Positions 44,776 through 53,744 of a stretch of 53,744 bases of DNA are shown here, in pieces (position 1 is the stretch's first letter; every line of letters starts with the position of its first letter). The notes below the pieces were generated by a model. That model worked only from the letters and a program-made list of their open reading frames with translations, was not told the origin of the DNA and ran no database searches. The translations under genes and the position numbers were made by a program. Source of the DNA: an uncultured Chloroflexales bacterium. GTDB lineage: Bacteria; Chloroflexota; Chloroflexia; Chloroflexales; Chloroflexaceae. The DNA is taken from the NCBI GenBank assembly GCA_937925925.1, contig CALANA010000230.1, forward strand, positions 1-53,744, in the 5' to 3' direction.

Positions 44776-45270
44776 TTATTTGTTCATTTGTCCGGCAGAC
44801 TGGGCGATACTTGTCCAACGACGGATCCACTCCGCCTGGGCGTTCAGCGCCTTCTGGGTTGATTCCTGCCAGACCTGCATCATGTTCTGGGCACTTTCTT
44901 TGTCCCAGGTAGTCGCCAGTTTCGAGACGTCAAAATTGCGCACCATTTCAAACCAGCCTTCCCAGAGGCGCTGCTGTGCTTCTGTCCACTGTTTCATAAT
45001 TTCCTGACCTTGACGTGCCAGTTCAGTCATTTCTTTGGAAGCATTGGGGTTGGAAGTAAAACTGTCAACCCACAGGCGTGCCCATTGGGACTGTGCCTCC
45101 AGGGTACGCTTCACGGTCTCTTCCCAGGCACTGGTTGCCCTGGCCCACATCTCGGTTGATTGTGGTCCACCGAGGTTTTGTACCGCTTCCATCCATGTAT
45201 CGCGCATTCTCTTCTGGGCTTCCGTCCATGTGTGCATCATCTCTTCGGCTTGTTTCGTCCAGTCGCTCAT
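44776..45270 (-). CDS. Phasin-like protein of the PHA cluster
   Basis: AAGGAGGAG just upstream fixes the ATG at 45268-45270, giving 164 residues; the longer frame is not supported. The protein is amphipathic and Trp-rich, with repeated units of the form WTEAQKRMRDTWMEAVQN (at least three, near 14, 90 and 125). This is the kind of helix that coats PHA granules. It is the first gene of the leftward PHA group, ahead of phaE. The repeats also resemble the N-terminus of PhaE, so the two may share ancestry. Confidence 0.75.
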   Translation of the reverse strand: MSDWTKQAEEMMHTWTEAQKRMRDTWMEAVQNLGGPQSTEMWARATSAWEETVKRTLEAQSQWARLWVDSFTSNPNASKEMTELARQGQEIMKQWTEAQQRLWEGWFEMVRNFDVSKLATTWDKESAQNMMQVWQESTQKALNAQAEWIRRWTSIAQSAGQMNK

Positions 45271-45578
45271 CGTGTATCTCCTCCTTGAGTGCTTATGCTT
45301 ATCCAGCAGACAGGAAACACAATCAGTCATGCTAAGCGAGAAACCAGGTATTGACAAGCGCAGTTGTGGTGCAGGCTGTGTGGACTGTGCGACCTGATGT
45401 GCGGTGTGCCCGACTACAGGCGCACGGTCTTCCAGTCAATCCATTCAGCCATCACCAGTAACGGCCCTTGCCAGATTCCGGGTCTAACACAAAAAAACTA
45501 TGCGGTTCTACCTAACCAGAGGAAAACCACTACAAATCATAAACCCAATACTGCACTTCGTCAACTTTTGCCAACCGT

Positions 45579-46058
45579 GTACCTGTTCACATCTGGGGGG
45601 AAGCGCTGTCGTCAGCGTTCATGGTGCGCCAGGGCGCGTGGGCGGGACGCCTGGGCGGGAGGGTGTCTCGCCCTCCGCGCCTGGGCGCGCTTGCGTCTCG
45701 CTCGCGTTATCGAGGGCAAGATGCCCGCGCTCCCAGCCCGCACTCCCTGGTGTACCTGGGCGCACGGGCGTCCCGCCTGGGAGGGAGGTCGTCCCGCCCT
45801 CCACGCCTGGGAGGGAGTTGGTCATCAACTGGACACACTCACCGATGATCCGTCCCGCCCTCCACGCCTGGGAGGGAGGGCGTCTCGCCCTCCGCGCCTG
45901 GGAGGGAGGGCGTCTCGCCCGCGTGGTGCGCCGTCGAGGGCAAGATGCCCCTGGGAGCGAGGGCGTCTCGCCCTCCGCGCCTGGGCGCGCTTGCGTCTCG
46001 CCCGCGTGGTGCGCCTGGGCGCACGGGCGGGCATGTTCCCTTGAGCGTGAACAGTTAC
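45579..46058. mobile_element. MITE-like element, copy C, 480 bp
   Basis: The ends are GTACCTGTTCAC and, on the opposite strand, GTAACTGTTCAC. The inner left CTGTCGTCAGCGT and inner right GCATGTTCCCTTGAG blocks match copy A. The centre holds imperfect GC-rich repeats of GGCGTCTCGCCCTCCGCGCC and GAGGGCAAGATGCCC hairpins, making this copy longer. The flanking octamers CCAACCGT and GCCTATCT do not match, so the target duplication is lost or this is a recombinant copy. Frames inside are artefacts. Confidence 0.75.
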
Positions 46059-46094
46059 GCCTATCTCATCTTCTTGTATAATACCTGGGGATAA

Positions 46095-47485
<1,391 letters not shown>

Positions 47486-47486
<1 letters not shown>

Positions 47487-47689
47487 TGGATATGCTTACC
47501 TATGGCCTCTATTGAGGTTCCGGCCCAGCTATTTCTGCCCTTGCGCCACTATCCGTGTGGGTTTGCTCTGCGTCTCAGTCGCGGCCTGACCGCTACGTAT
47601 ATGAACAGCAGCAGGTGTTGCTGCTCTGGCACGATCCAGCGGTGATCTATGGTGCATGGACACTATATCGCAAGTGACGGCGGGGCATC
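47486..47689 (+). other. Spacer with a possible decayed short gene
   Basis: Two frames look protein-like in turn. One from ATG 47502 starts MASIEVPAQLFLPLRHY, and another from about 47582 reads RPDRYVYEQQQVLLLWHDPA and ends at a TGA near 47675. They could be one small gene broken by a frameshift; an in-frame TGA at 47513-47515 blocks an alternative upstream ATG. Evidence is thin and this may be ordinary spacer. Confidence 0.25.
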
Positions 47690-49030
47690 GTGGAGCTGCC
47701 GCTAACCAGCATTCGGGCTTTGCAGCTACCGGCACGTCTGTACCTGTTGCATATGGTGCTGCTAACATTCGGGTTGGCGGTGAACGCGCTCCTGTTCAAT
47801 CTGGCGATTCCCGCGCTGGGCTACAGTTTGCGGTTGCTAGGTTTGCTGAACAGTGTGCCGACGTTGGTAGCAGCGCTGACGACGCTGCCGTTGTGGTGGT
47901 TGGTGACACGGGCAATCACGCTGCGCACAGCGCTGTTGTGCAGTGCAGTACTACAGGCGGCGGCTATCCTGACGGTGGTGGTTGCGCCGCCACCAGTATA
48001 TCTGTTACTGGGGCTGTCACTGACCGGCCCGGCGGGGGTGCTGTTCCAGGTCAGTGCTGCGCCGTTTATGATGCGGCACAGCAGTGCTGCCGAGCGCGAT
48101 ATGCTCTTTAGTCTCAGCGCTGGATTGAATATTGCTTTTGCCGGCCTGGGCAGTCTGATTGGCGGTACATTACCGGGCTTGCTGGCGCGGTTACTCGCTG
48201 TACCACCGCAGAGCGGCATGGACTACCGGGCGACGTTCTTGCTGGCTAGTCTGTGTGTGCTGGCTTCGAGCATTCCCTTGCTCTTTATTCGGCCTGTATC
48301 GCCTCCGCCGCCATCCGCCGCCCGTCCGCCAGCGCCGACTACCGGCCGATTTGAGCGCTTCAGGTCTTCGGTGATCGGGCCGCGCCTGCGGGCGAGCGTT
48401 CGGCACCCGCTCCGGGCGATTCCTGAACCGTGGCAGAGCATGCTGCGGCGTCCGTGGAGCGTACTGCGTTTTATGGTGACGCCATTGCTGATCTCGTGTG
48501 GGGCGGCCTTGCTGATCCCGTATCTCAATCTCTACTTTCGGCAACGGTTTGCGCCGCCAGACGAGGTGCTGGGGAGCATCTTTGCGGCTGTGCATATCAG
48601 CACAGGGCTGGCCACGCTGGCGGCACCCTGGCTAGCACGGCGTCTGGGCAAGATGGGCAGCGTGGCCCTGACGCAGGCACTGGCGGTGCCGTGCCTGCTG
48701 GCGCTAGGCCTGACACCGCTGTTGAGCGTGGCGGTGGCGCTGGCGCTGGTGCGTGGTACGCTGATGAATATGGCGTTCCCGCTCTACGATGCGTATGCGA
48801 TGGAACAGAGCGCCGAGGCGGAGCGCCCGACGGTGATTGGCCTGATTAACGGGGCGTTCAGCCTGGGCTATATCTTCGGGCCGTATGTGAGCGTGCGCGT
48901 GCAGGAGCAGGCGGGTTTTATGCCGCTGTTCTTTGTGACGGCCGGTTTCTATACTCTGGCGGCTGTGCTAAACTATGTATTGTTTGTCCGCAATGAACAG
49001 TGGCCTGAGCGTTCAAGCGTAGCGTCTTGA
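47690..49030 (+). CDS. MFS transporter
   Basis: A 446-residue membrane protein with about 12 hydrophobic helices in two halves, split by a Pro/Arg-rich cytoplasmic loop around residues 205-260 (SPPPPSAARPPAPTTGR). The layout is that of the major facilitator superfamily. Positively charged short loops between helices 2 and 3 are present but the canonical A-motif is weak. Its substrate is unknown; position after a beta-glucosidase hints at a sugar or drug exporter but is not proof. The start is the GTG at 47690. The last residues (RSSVAS) come from an 8-bp repeat tract, which also supplies the stop. Confidence 0.85.
   Translation: MELPLTSIRALQLPARLYLLHMVLLTFGLAVNALLFNLAIPALGYSLRLLGLLNSVPTLVAALTTLPLWWLVTRAITLRTALLCSAVLQAAAILTVVVAPPPVYLLLGLSLTGPAGVLFQVSAAPFMMRHSSAAERDMLFSLSAGLNIAFAGLGSLIGGTLPGLLARLLAVPPQSGMDYRATFLLASLCVLASSIPLLFIRPVSPPPPSAARPPAPTTGRFERFRSSVIGPRLRASVRHPLRAIPEPWQSMLRRPWSVLRFMVTPLLISCGAALLIPYLNLYFRQRFAPPDEVLGSIFAAVHISTGLATLAAPWLARRLGKMGSVALTQALAVPCLLALGLTPLLSVAVALALVRGTLMNMAFPLYDAYAMEQSAEAERPTVIGLINGAFSLGYIFGPYVSVRVQEQAGFMPLFFVTAGFYTLAAVLNYVLFVRNEQWPERSSVAS
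49005..49030. repeat. Short 8-bp-type repeat at the MFS gene 3' end
   Basis: GAGCGTTCAAGCGTAGCG belongs to the same octamer family as the arrays near 20.7 and 26.5 kb and lies within the last codons of the transporter gene. Confidence 0.5.
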
Positions 49031-49360
49031 GGTTGCAGGGTACCATGGGTACAGGCCACAGGTTGAGCAACCAGGAACGCTCGGTACAAGCACAGCGGTG
49101 CCGTGCCCTATGTCCCTCTATGGCTCATGTGCAACACCTGACCGCTATCAAGCGTCTAATAAGAAGAATGGAACGGAACTGCTTATTTTTGTGTAGAGAA
49201 GAACATCGTAGAGCAATCCTAAAATCAGTGTGAAGAACGAGAGTCCCAGCTTTAGCCGGGGTCTCGCTCTATCCAGTCTCACGCCAGGGATTCGATGTAC
49301 CATTGGTAGGGGCTTCCTCTATGTACTCTGGTTATTGGCTCATGGTAAGGAGTATGTATC
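49031..49360. other. Spacer upstream of the zinc-ribbon/FHA gene
   Basis: No gene is supported. A palindrome-like element around 49228-49260 (GAGTCCCAGCTTTAGCCGGGG) resembles the hairpin repeats at 19.9-20.1 kb. The end carries the GGTAAGGAG ribosome site of the next gene. Confidence 0.5.
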
Positions 49361-50167
49361 GTGATTTTCTGTCATCAATGTGGCGCTGAAAATCCTGACT
49401 CGGCGCGCTTTTGCGATCAATGCGGGGCTGCGCTGATTCCCGTGACCGGTCATGCAGCTCCGTCGCCCGCGCCAGTCCTACCGGCGATGGAGGCGACGAT
49501 GATAACGACTCCGGCGGCTACCGGGGGGACGACCTGTCCACAGTGTGGCATGCCGGTTATGCCCGGTGAGGCGTTTTGCGATCACTGTGGGGCACCACTG
49601 TTGCCGCCGGGGGGAACGGTAGCCAGTAGTCCCGCACCCGCTGCGCCGCCGTTCAGTGGCGTGCCACCGCAGCCAACCTACCCGGCTCCGCAGCCGGTTG
49701 GGATATTTGGGCCGCCACCTCCGGCAGCGCCAGTACCGCCAACGCCAGCAGCACCGGTGTCACCAGTACCAGCAGCGGTACCGGCGGCCCCCCCGGTACG
49801 GCCAACACCACCAGCGCCAGCACCCGCTGCCATGCATACCTCGCTGGCAGCGCTCCGGCTTGTGTTGCAGCCCGACGGTCAGATTTTGCCGCTACCGGCG
49901 GCGACACAGGCGCTTATCGGGCGGGCCGATCCGGTCAGTAACTTCTATCCTGAGATCGATCTGACGCCCTATGGTGCGCTGGAGCAGGGCGTTGGACGGC
50001 GGCATATGCAACTGATGATCCAGCATGGACAGATCGTGGCCGAAGATCTAGACAGCACCAACGGCTCGTTTGTAAATGGGCAGAAGCTAGCCCCCCATAC
50101 ACCACAGCCGCTCCGCGAAGGAGACGAGTTGCGCCTCGGGCGGTTGGTGTTGAAGGTGCAGAGGTAG
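49361..50167 (+). CDS. Double zinc-ribbon protein with C-terminal FHA domain
   Basis: GTG start with a strong GGTAAGGAG site. Two zinc ribbons lie at residues 1-25 (FCHQCGAENPDSARFCDQCG) and about 62-85 (CPQCGMPVMPGEAFCDHCG). A Pro/Ala-rich linker of about 70 residues follows, then an FHA domain with LIGRAD, GRRHMQL and STNGSFVNG, all key phosphothreonine-binding residues being present. No membrane helix is seen, so it is cytoplasmic. It may read out the activity of kinases such as those at 2785 and 25199. It has its own spacing from the MFS gene, so it is likely a separate transcript. A 3' tail of repeat follows. Confidence 0.88.
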   Translation: MIFCHQCGAENPDSARFCDQCGAALIPVTGHAAPSPAPVLPAMEATMITTPAATGGTTCPQCGMPVMPGEAFCDHCGAPLLPPGGTVASSPAPAAPPFSGVPPQPTYPAPQPVGIFGPPPPAAPVPPTPAAPVSPVPAAVPAAPPVRPTPPAPAPAAMHTSLAALRLVLQPDGQILPLPAATQALIGRADPVSNFYPEIDLTPYGALEQGVGRRHMQLMIQHGQIVAEDLDSTNGSFVNGQKLAPHTPQPLREGDELRLGRLVLKVQR

Positions 50168-50395
50168 GCGGGGGCGTGAGGCGCGGCGCATCCTGTAGCG
50201 CGTCCCTCCGGGGCGCGGCTGGTGGGCGACGTGCGATGTGTGACGTACCGACGAAGACGCTGGTGCTGACGGCATTCCTTGGACTCGCTGACTCGCTGAC
50301 CCGGTTGGCAGGTGAGCGTTGCGGACGGCCGCCTGAAACGCTGAGGTGGCGTCGCGTGAAAACGTTGTACCTCCATTTGCGCCTGTGCGTTGGCA

Positions 50396-50445
50396 CGTTG
50401 GCACGTTCTAACATTGGCACGTTCTAACGTTGGCACGTTCTAACG
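50396..50445. repeat. 8-bp-period array (GGCACGTT type)
   Basis: Copies of GGCACGTT and CTAACGTT alternate. The array covers the 3' end of the short leftward gene at 50408-50527. A further short tract of GCGTTCGA-type octamers lies at 50548-50585, upstream of that gene. Confidence 0.8.
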
Positions 50446-50527
50446 CAAAGACTCCCCTGGCTTGCTCGGCGGTCAATTCTTCCTGCTGCCAACGGCGCAG
50501 CAGATCCAGCGGTGTGTACGCACTCAT
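50408..50527 (-). pseudogene. Truncated small gene running into an octamer array
   Basis: The ATG at 50525-50527 has a GGAGGGA ribosome site 8 bases upstream. The first 25 residues read MSAYTPLDLLRRWQQEELTA then EQARG, a plausible amphipathic N-terminus like small Chloroflexota proteins in which a longer helix follows. After Gly the frame enters an 8-bp repeat and stops at 39 residues (ERANVRTCQC). The gene therefore looks cut short by the repeat, unless the peptide itself is functional. No homologue for the missing part is seen nearby. Confidence 0.5.
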
Positions 50528-50639
50528 GGTTACTTCCCTCCAGTAGGGAGCGTTCGAGCGTTCGAGCGGTGAAGCGTTCGAGCGGGGGCAACGAATAACC
50601 GCATAGGCGATGCCCACGCTCTGCTCGCGCCGCGCCCCA

Positions 50640-51545
50640 TCCATGTCATGCTGACGCAGGAAGCATCTCATTGCACCACATTACCCCAATGAAACCCTAT
50701 GTCATGCTGACGAAGGAAGCATCTCACTGCATCTGCCATGCTTCCCCATGTCACACTGACACCCGAAGCATCACGCTGCAACGCATTGCAAATGCCGTGC
50801 GATGGTTCGCATGCGCTCACCATGACATGGCGGGGCAATGGGGGGCGCTGGGGCGCGGCGTGGCACGGCCCCAATGAAATCCCATGTCATGCTGACGAAG
50901 GAAGCATCTCGCTGCATCTGCCATGCTTCCCCGTGTCACACTGACACCCGAAGCAGCGCACGGCAATGTGCTGCCGATGCCATGAGATGGTTCGACTGCG
51001 CTCACCATGACATGGCGGGGCAATGGGGGGCGCTGGGGCAATGGGGCGATGCCCACGCTCTGCTCGCACCGCGCCCCATCCATGTCATGCTGACGCAGGA
51101 AGCATCTCGCTGCACCGCACTGCAAATGCAATGAGATGGTTCGCGTTCGCTCACCATGACATGGCGGGGCAATGGGGGGCGATGGGGCGCTGCACCGCAC
51201 TGCCCCAATGAAACCCCATGTCATGCTGACGCAGGAAGCATCTCGCGGCAGCGCACTGCGGATTCAGTGAGATGGTTCGACTGCGCTCACCATGACATGG
51301 CGGGGGCAGGGCGGGGTGATGGGGCGCGACGTAGCACTGCCCCAATGAAACCCCATGTCATGCTGACGCCGGAAGCATCTCACTGCATCTGCCATGCTTC
51401 CCCATGTCACACTGACACCCGAAGCATCACGCTGCACTGCACTGCCCCAATGAAATCCCATGTCATGTTGACGCAGGAAGCATCTCGCTGCACCACGCTG
51501 CGGATTCAGTGAGATGGTTTGACTGCGCTCACCATGCCAGCGGCG
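50640..51545. repeat. Array of imperfect palindromic repeats
   Basis: Forward arms of the form CATGTCATGCTGACGCAGGA followed by AGCATCTC occur near 50642, 50698, 50883, 51080, 51217, 51354 and 51458, with CATGTCACACTGAC variants between. Opposite arms GCGCTCACCATGACATGGCG occur near 50814, 50999, 51147 and 51286. The two arms are imperfect reverse complements, so neighbouring copies can fold into long stems. Spacers are GC-rich (GGGGCAATGGGGGGCGCTGG). There is no conserved spacer length and no cas gene. All frames across it are repeat artefacts. Confidence 0.85.
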
Positions 51546-52052
51546 GCGACAGGGCAACCACGGGGGGTTGCCCCCGCAGCACCACCTGGAATCTCTGGCA
51601 CGCTGGCTATCTTACCCTGTTTGATAGCGCAAATCTCAGAGATAGAACACGGTGGCTCTCTCAATCCGGACTGGCGGTGTTGCGTGCGGTTTTCATGGAT
51701 GAGTGAGACCTGTATTATGCAGGAACTGACCATGGTGTTACAGTATGGGAAAAACCATATTGAAACCACAGATATTTATTTTCTGTAAAAACCAGAATAC
51801 ATGGTTGACAATCGCTTCCCCACATGCTAAACTCCGTAAGGATAAGAAAAAAGATACCTGATTGAAGCCATTGTCTACAGCCAGAAATAATGCTATAGCT
51901 TGCCATGACCCGGCAAAGATATTATCGGGTATTAATTCCTACCTGAAATATGTGTTTTCCAATTATATGGACGTAGAGTATTCATAGCATGGAATGCTCC
52001 GCGTACCGTGTATATATAGTACTATTCAATCTTACCATGGAGGAAGACCAGA
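51546..52052. other. AT-richer spacer before the second propeller gene
   Basis: No gene is supported; short frames lack ribosome sites. From about 51700 base composition falls toward AT. A possible promoter at 51805-51833 and the GGAGGAAG ribosome site at 52039-52046 belong to the next gene. Confidence 0.5.
51805..51833 (+). promoter_or_regulatory. Possible promoter of the second propeller gene
   Basis: A perfect TTGACA (51805-51810) and TAAACT (51828-51833) are 17 bases apart. The leader would be about 210 bases long. Confidence 0.4.
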
Positions 52053-53588
52053 ATGTGCGTTGGATCACGCCCCAGATGGACTCTATTCGGTATCGTCCTG
52101 CTCTTCGGTATACTCCTGCCAACCGCAGCAACGCCTGTTCTCACCCAGGCGCAACCAGGAGAACGCTGTTTCGCGGAAACGGGACTCTGCATATCCGGGC
52201 GACTGCTCCAGTACTGGGAGCAGAACGGTGGACTGCCCGTGTTTGGCCTGCCGATCACCCCACAGCGCGAAGAGACAATTGGTGACTGGACCGGGCAGAT
52301 GCAGTGGTTTGAGCGCAACCGGCTCGAGCTGCACCCCGAAAATGCCCCGCCATACGATGTGCTGCTCGGCCGGCTCGGTGCCGAGTTCGTCGCGAAGAGT
52401 GGTGGCCCGCCGCCCCGCCAGGAGCCGCGTGAGATCTGCCAATATTTCGACCAGACCGGTTTTAATGTGTGTGGCAATTTCCTGGCATCCTGGAGCGCTA
52501 ACGGACTGGATCTGGGCGATCCCGGTGTTTCAACTGCCGAGAGCCTGGCGCTATTCGGGTTGCCACTGACGGGTGAGTTTGAAGCAACGTTGGAGGATGG
52601 CACGACCCACGTCGTGCAGTGGTTCGAGCGGGCACGCTTCGAATTGCATCCTGAGAATGACCCACCCTACAATGTGTTGCTTACGCGCCTGGGAGTGACA
52701 GAAGTGGGTGAGCCGCAAGCGCAACCGGGAACACCGACGGAGCCTGCAGGAGGAAACAACCGTATTGTCTACACGGCAAGCACTGAAGTTGGCATACTGG
52801 GCGATATTTATACCATCAATCCCGATGGCAGTGGACTGACCCAACTGACGAACACCGGTGATAATGCATTTCCAGTATGGTCACCTGACAAAAGCCGTAT
52901 TGCTTTCGCTCGCGGTGGTTTCCGGGGACAAAACAATATCCTCAATATGGATATCTATGTGATGAATGCCGATGGTTCGGGACAGACCCAAATCACTAGC
53001 AGCACCGGCAACGATTATATGCCTGCCTGGTCGCCGAATGGCAGCCAGATTGCGTTTGTTCGTGATGACTTTAGGGATACAGGCAATATTCTTGTTATCA
53101 ACGCAGATGGCAGTGGGGAAGTAGGTCTGACCAATACCCCTGGCAATGACACGCATCCGACCTGGACTCCCGATGGACGAATCATTTTTGCATCGGATCG
53201 CAACCCGCCAGTAGAGCGCGTCACTATTTTTGTGAGTGATCTGTTTGTCATGAACAGCGATGGTTCTAACGTAACGCCTTTGATCACCGAACCCGCCAAT
53301 GCATTCGGCCCGGACGTGTCGCCCGATGGTACGCGGCTGACATTCTACTCTTTAGGCAATGATCCCGGCAGTGGTAGCGTGTCCGTCGCTAACATTGACG
53401 GTAGCAACCTGACAAGATTGATACGAGGCGGGAGTCCTGCCTGGTCTCCGGATGGTGCGCAGATTGTCTTTGATCAACTCGATTTCGATCCTGCGAGTGA
53501 TGACAGGTTCTACTCAACCCTCTACACGATGAATGCGGACGGGAGCGGTGTCAGAGAATTGGCCAGCGGAAGAAACGCAGACTGGTAG
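52053..53588 (+). CDS. Secreted protein with FGYPIS-type domains and TolB-like propeller, second copy
   Basis: GGAGGAAG at 52039-52046 fixes the ATG. A signal peptide ends near residue 32 (VLTQAQ). Two FGYPIS-type domains follow (ERCFAETGLCISGRLLQYWE, NGGLPVFGLPIT, WFERNRLELHPEN, then a divergent copy), and from about residue 230 six or so propeller repeats (FPVWSPDKSRIAF, PAWSPNGSQIAFVRD, with INADGSG turns). It is a paralogue of the protein at 29632, with the same domain order. It is likely a surface or sheath protein; no catalytic motif is seen. It lies alone behind a long AT-rich leader. Confidence 0.82.
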   Translation: MCVGSRPRWTLFGIVLLFGILLPTAATPVLTQAQPGERCFAETGLCISGRLLQYWEQNGGLPVFGLPITPQREETIGDWTGQMQWFERNRLELHPENAPPYDVLLGRLGAEFVAKSGGPPPRQEPREICQYFDQTGFNVCGNFLASWSANGLDLGDPGVSTAESLALFGLPLTGEFEATLEDGTTHVVQWFERARFELHPENDPPYNVLLTRLGVTEVGEPQAQPGTPTEPAGGNNRIVYTASTEVGILGDIYTINPDGSGLTQLTNTGDNAFPVWSPDKSRIAFARGGFRGQNNILNMDIYVMNADGSGQTQITSSTGNDYMPAWSPNGSQIAFVRDDFRDTGNILVINADGSGEVGLTNTPGNDTHPTWTPDGRIIFASDRNPPVERVTIFVSDLFVMNSDGSNVTPLITEPANAFGPDVSPDGTRLTFYSLGNDPGSGSVSVANIDGSNLTRLIRGGSPAWSPDGAQIVFDQLDFDPASDDRFYSTLYTMNADGSGVRELASGRNADW

Positions 53589-53616
53589 CGTATTTCTGCA
53601 TACATTGTGTTTCTCT

Positions 53617-53652
53617 CCCGTGCCGCTGGTACATCATCCGCAGTGGCACGGG
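53617..53652 (+). terminator. Possible terminator after the second propeller gene
   Basis: CCCGTGCCGCTG (53617-53628) pairs with CAGTGGCACGGG (53641-53652) with one mismatch and a 12-nt loop. It lies about 30 bases after the stop but lacks a following T-run, so termination efficiency is uncertain. Confidence 0.45.
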
Positions 53653-53744
53653 TGGCATCCGGTTTGGAGAGAAAAACCGCAGTTCCTTGTGGTCAAAGCC
53701 ATGAAGAAGGAACCAGCAGTATCTTAAAAGCTGTCCCCGTGTCC

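Noticed and set aside
45500-46060. Frames of about 200 residues on both strands upstream of the GH1 gene
   Set aside because: They lie inside MITE-like copy C and encode only Arg/Pro/Gly-rich repeat products.
50640-51545. Possible CRISPR array
   Set aside because: Repeats are imperfect palindromes of uneven spacing without uniform unique spacers, and no cas gene is nearby.

Overview
The window looks like a chromosomal segment of a filamentous or gliding member of the Chloroflexota, possibly a Chloroflexales-type phototroph. The reasons are moderately high GC, many Ser/Thr kinases, FHA and vWA proteins, a class III PHA synthase cluster, DUF4388 plus small-GTPase genes, and heavy loading with short tandem and palindromic repeats. 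No rRNA, tRNA, CRISPR array or transposase gene was recognised, and the taxon is an inference.

Layout. (1) 1-5.8 kb: a 72-bp tandem repeat, then a leftward run of three genes: a membrane-anchored Ser/Thr kinase fused to a six-hairpin glycosidase-like domain, a polytopic membrane protein and a cyclase-family hydrolase. (2) 5.9-20.4 kb: a type VII (ESX/Yuk-like) secretion locus. It has a good promoter with a structured leader, four small WXG100-type genes, a leftward membrane pseudokinase with a zinc ribbon, a giant EssC/EccC-like ATPase with seven P-loop domains, a ubiquitin-like plus FHA protein, a WXG100 protein with an AT-rich glycine-zipper C-terminal region, and a small DUF3467-like gene. 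(3) 20.4-31.2 kb: a phospho-signalling set of two vWA-TM-FHA proteins, a membrane kinase, a PP2C phosphatase, a TPR/PASTA lipoprotein and a secreted beta-propeller protein. A pair of 151-bp inverted repeats and 8-bp-period arrays bracket part of it. (4) 31.4-33.8 kb: a secreted clan GH-A glycosidase carrying the same FGYPIS-type domains as the propeller proteins. (5) 34.5-39 kb: housekeeping and regulatory genes: mnmA, small membrane proteins, DUF1385, DUF4388 and a Ras-like GTPase. (6) 39.3-45.3 kb: a leftward golvesin-domain secreted protein and a PHA cluster (phasin-like, phaE, phaC, second PhaE-like). (7) 46.1-50.2 kb: a GH1 beta-glucosidase, an MFS transporter and a zinc-ribbon/FHA protein. 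(8) 50.2-53.7 kb: an array of palindromic repeats and a second secreted propeller protein.

How the parts fit. WXG100 proteins would be exported by the seven-ATPase motor. The pseudokinase is placed to act like the EssB membrane subunit, and the ubiquitin-like/FHA protein like EsaB. Kinases, one phosphatase and four FHA proteins could couple this machine to Ser/Thr phosphorylation. Recognisable EccB, EccD, EccE, EsaA, EssA and mycosin genes are absent, so the locus would be a reduced or divergent T7SS. Three further layers stand out. Arrays with a constant 8-bp period sit at gene 3' ends and supply stop codons. A MITE-like element family has 12-bp terminal inverted repeats, and two of three copies have 8-bp target duplications. 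Palindromic arrays lie near both ends of the window.
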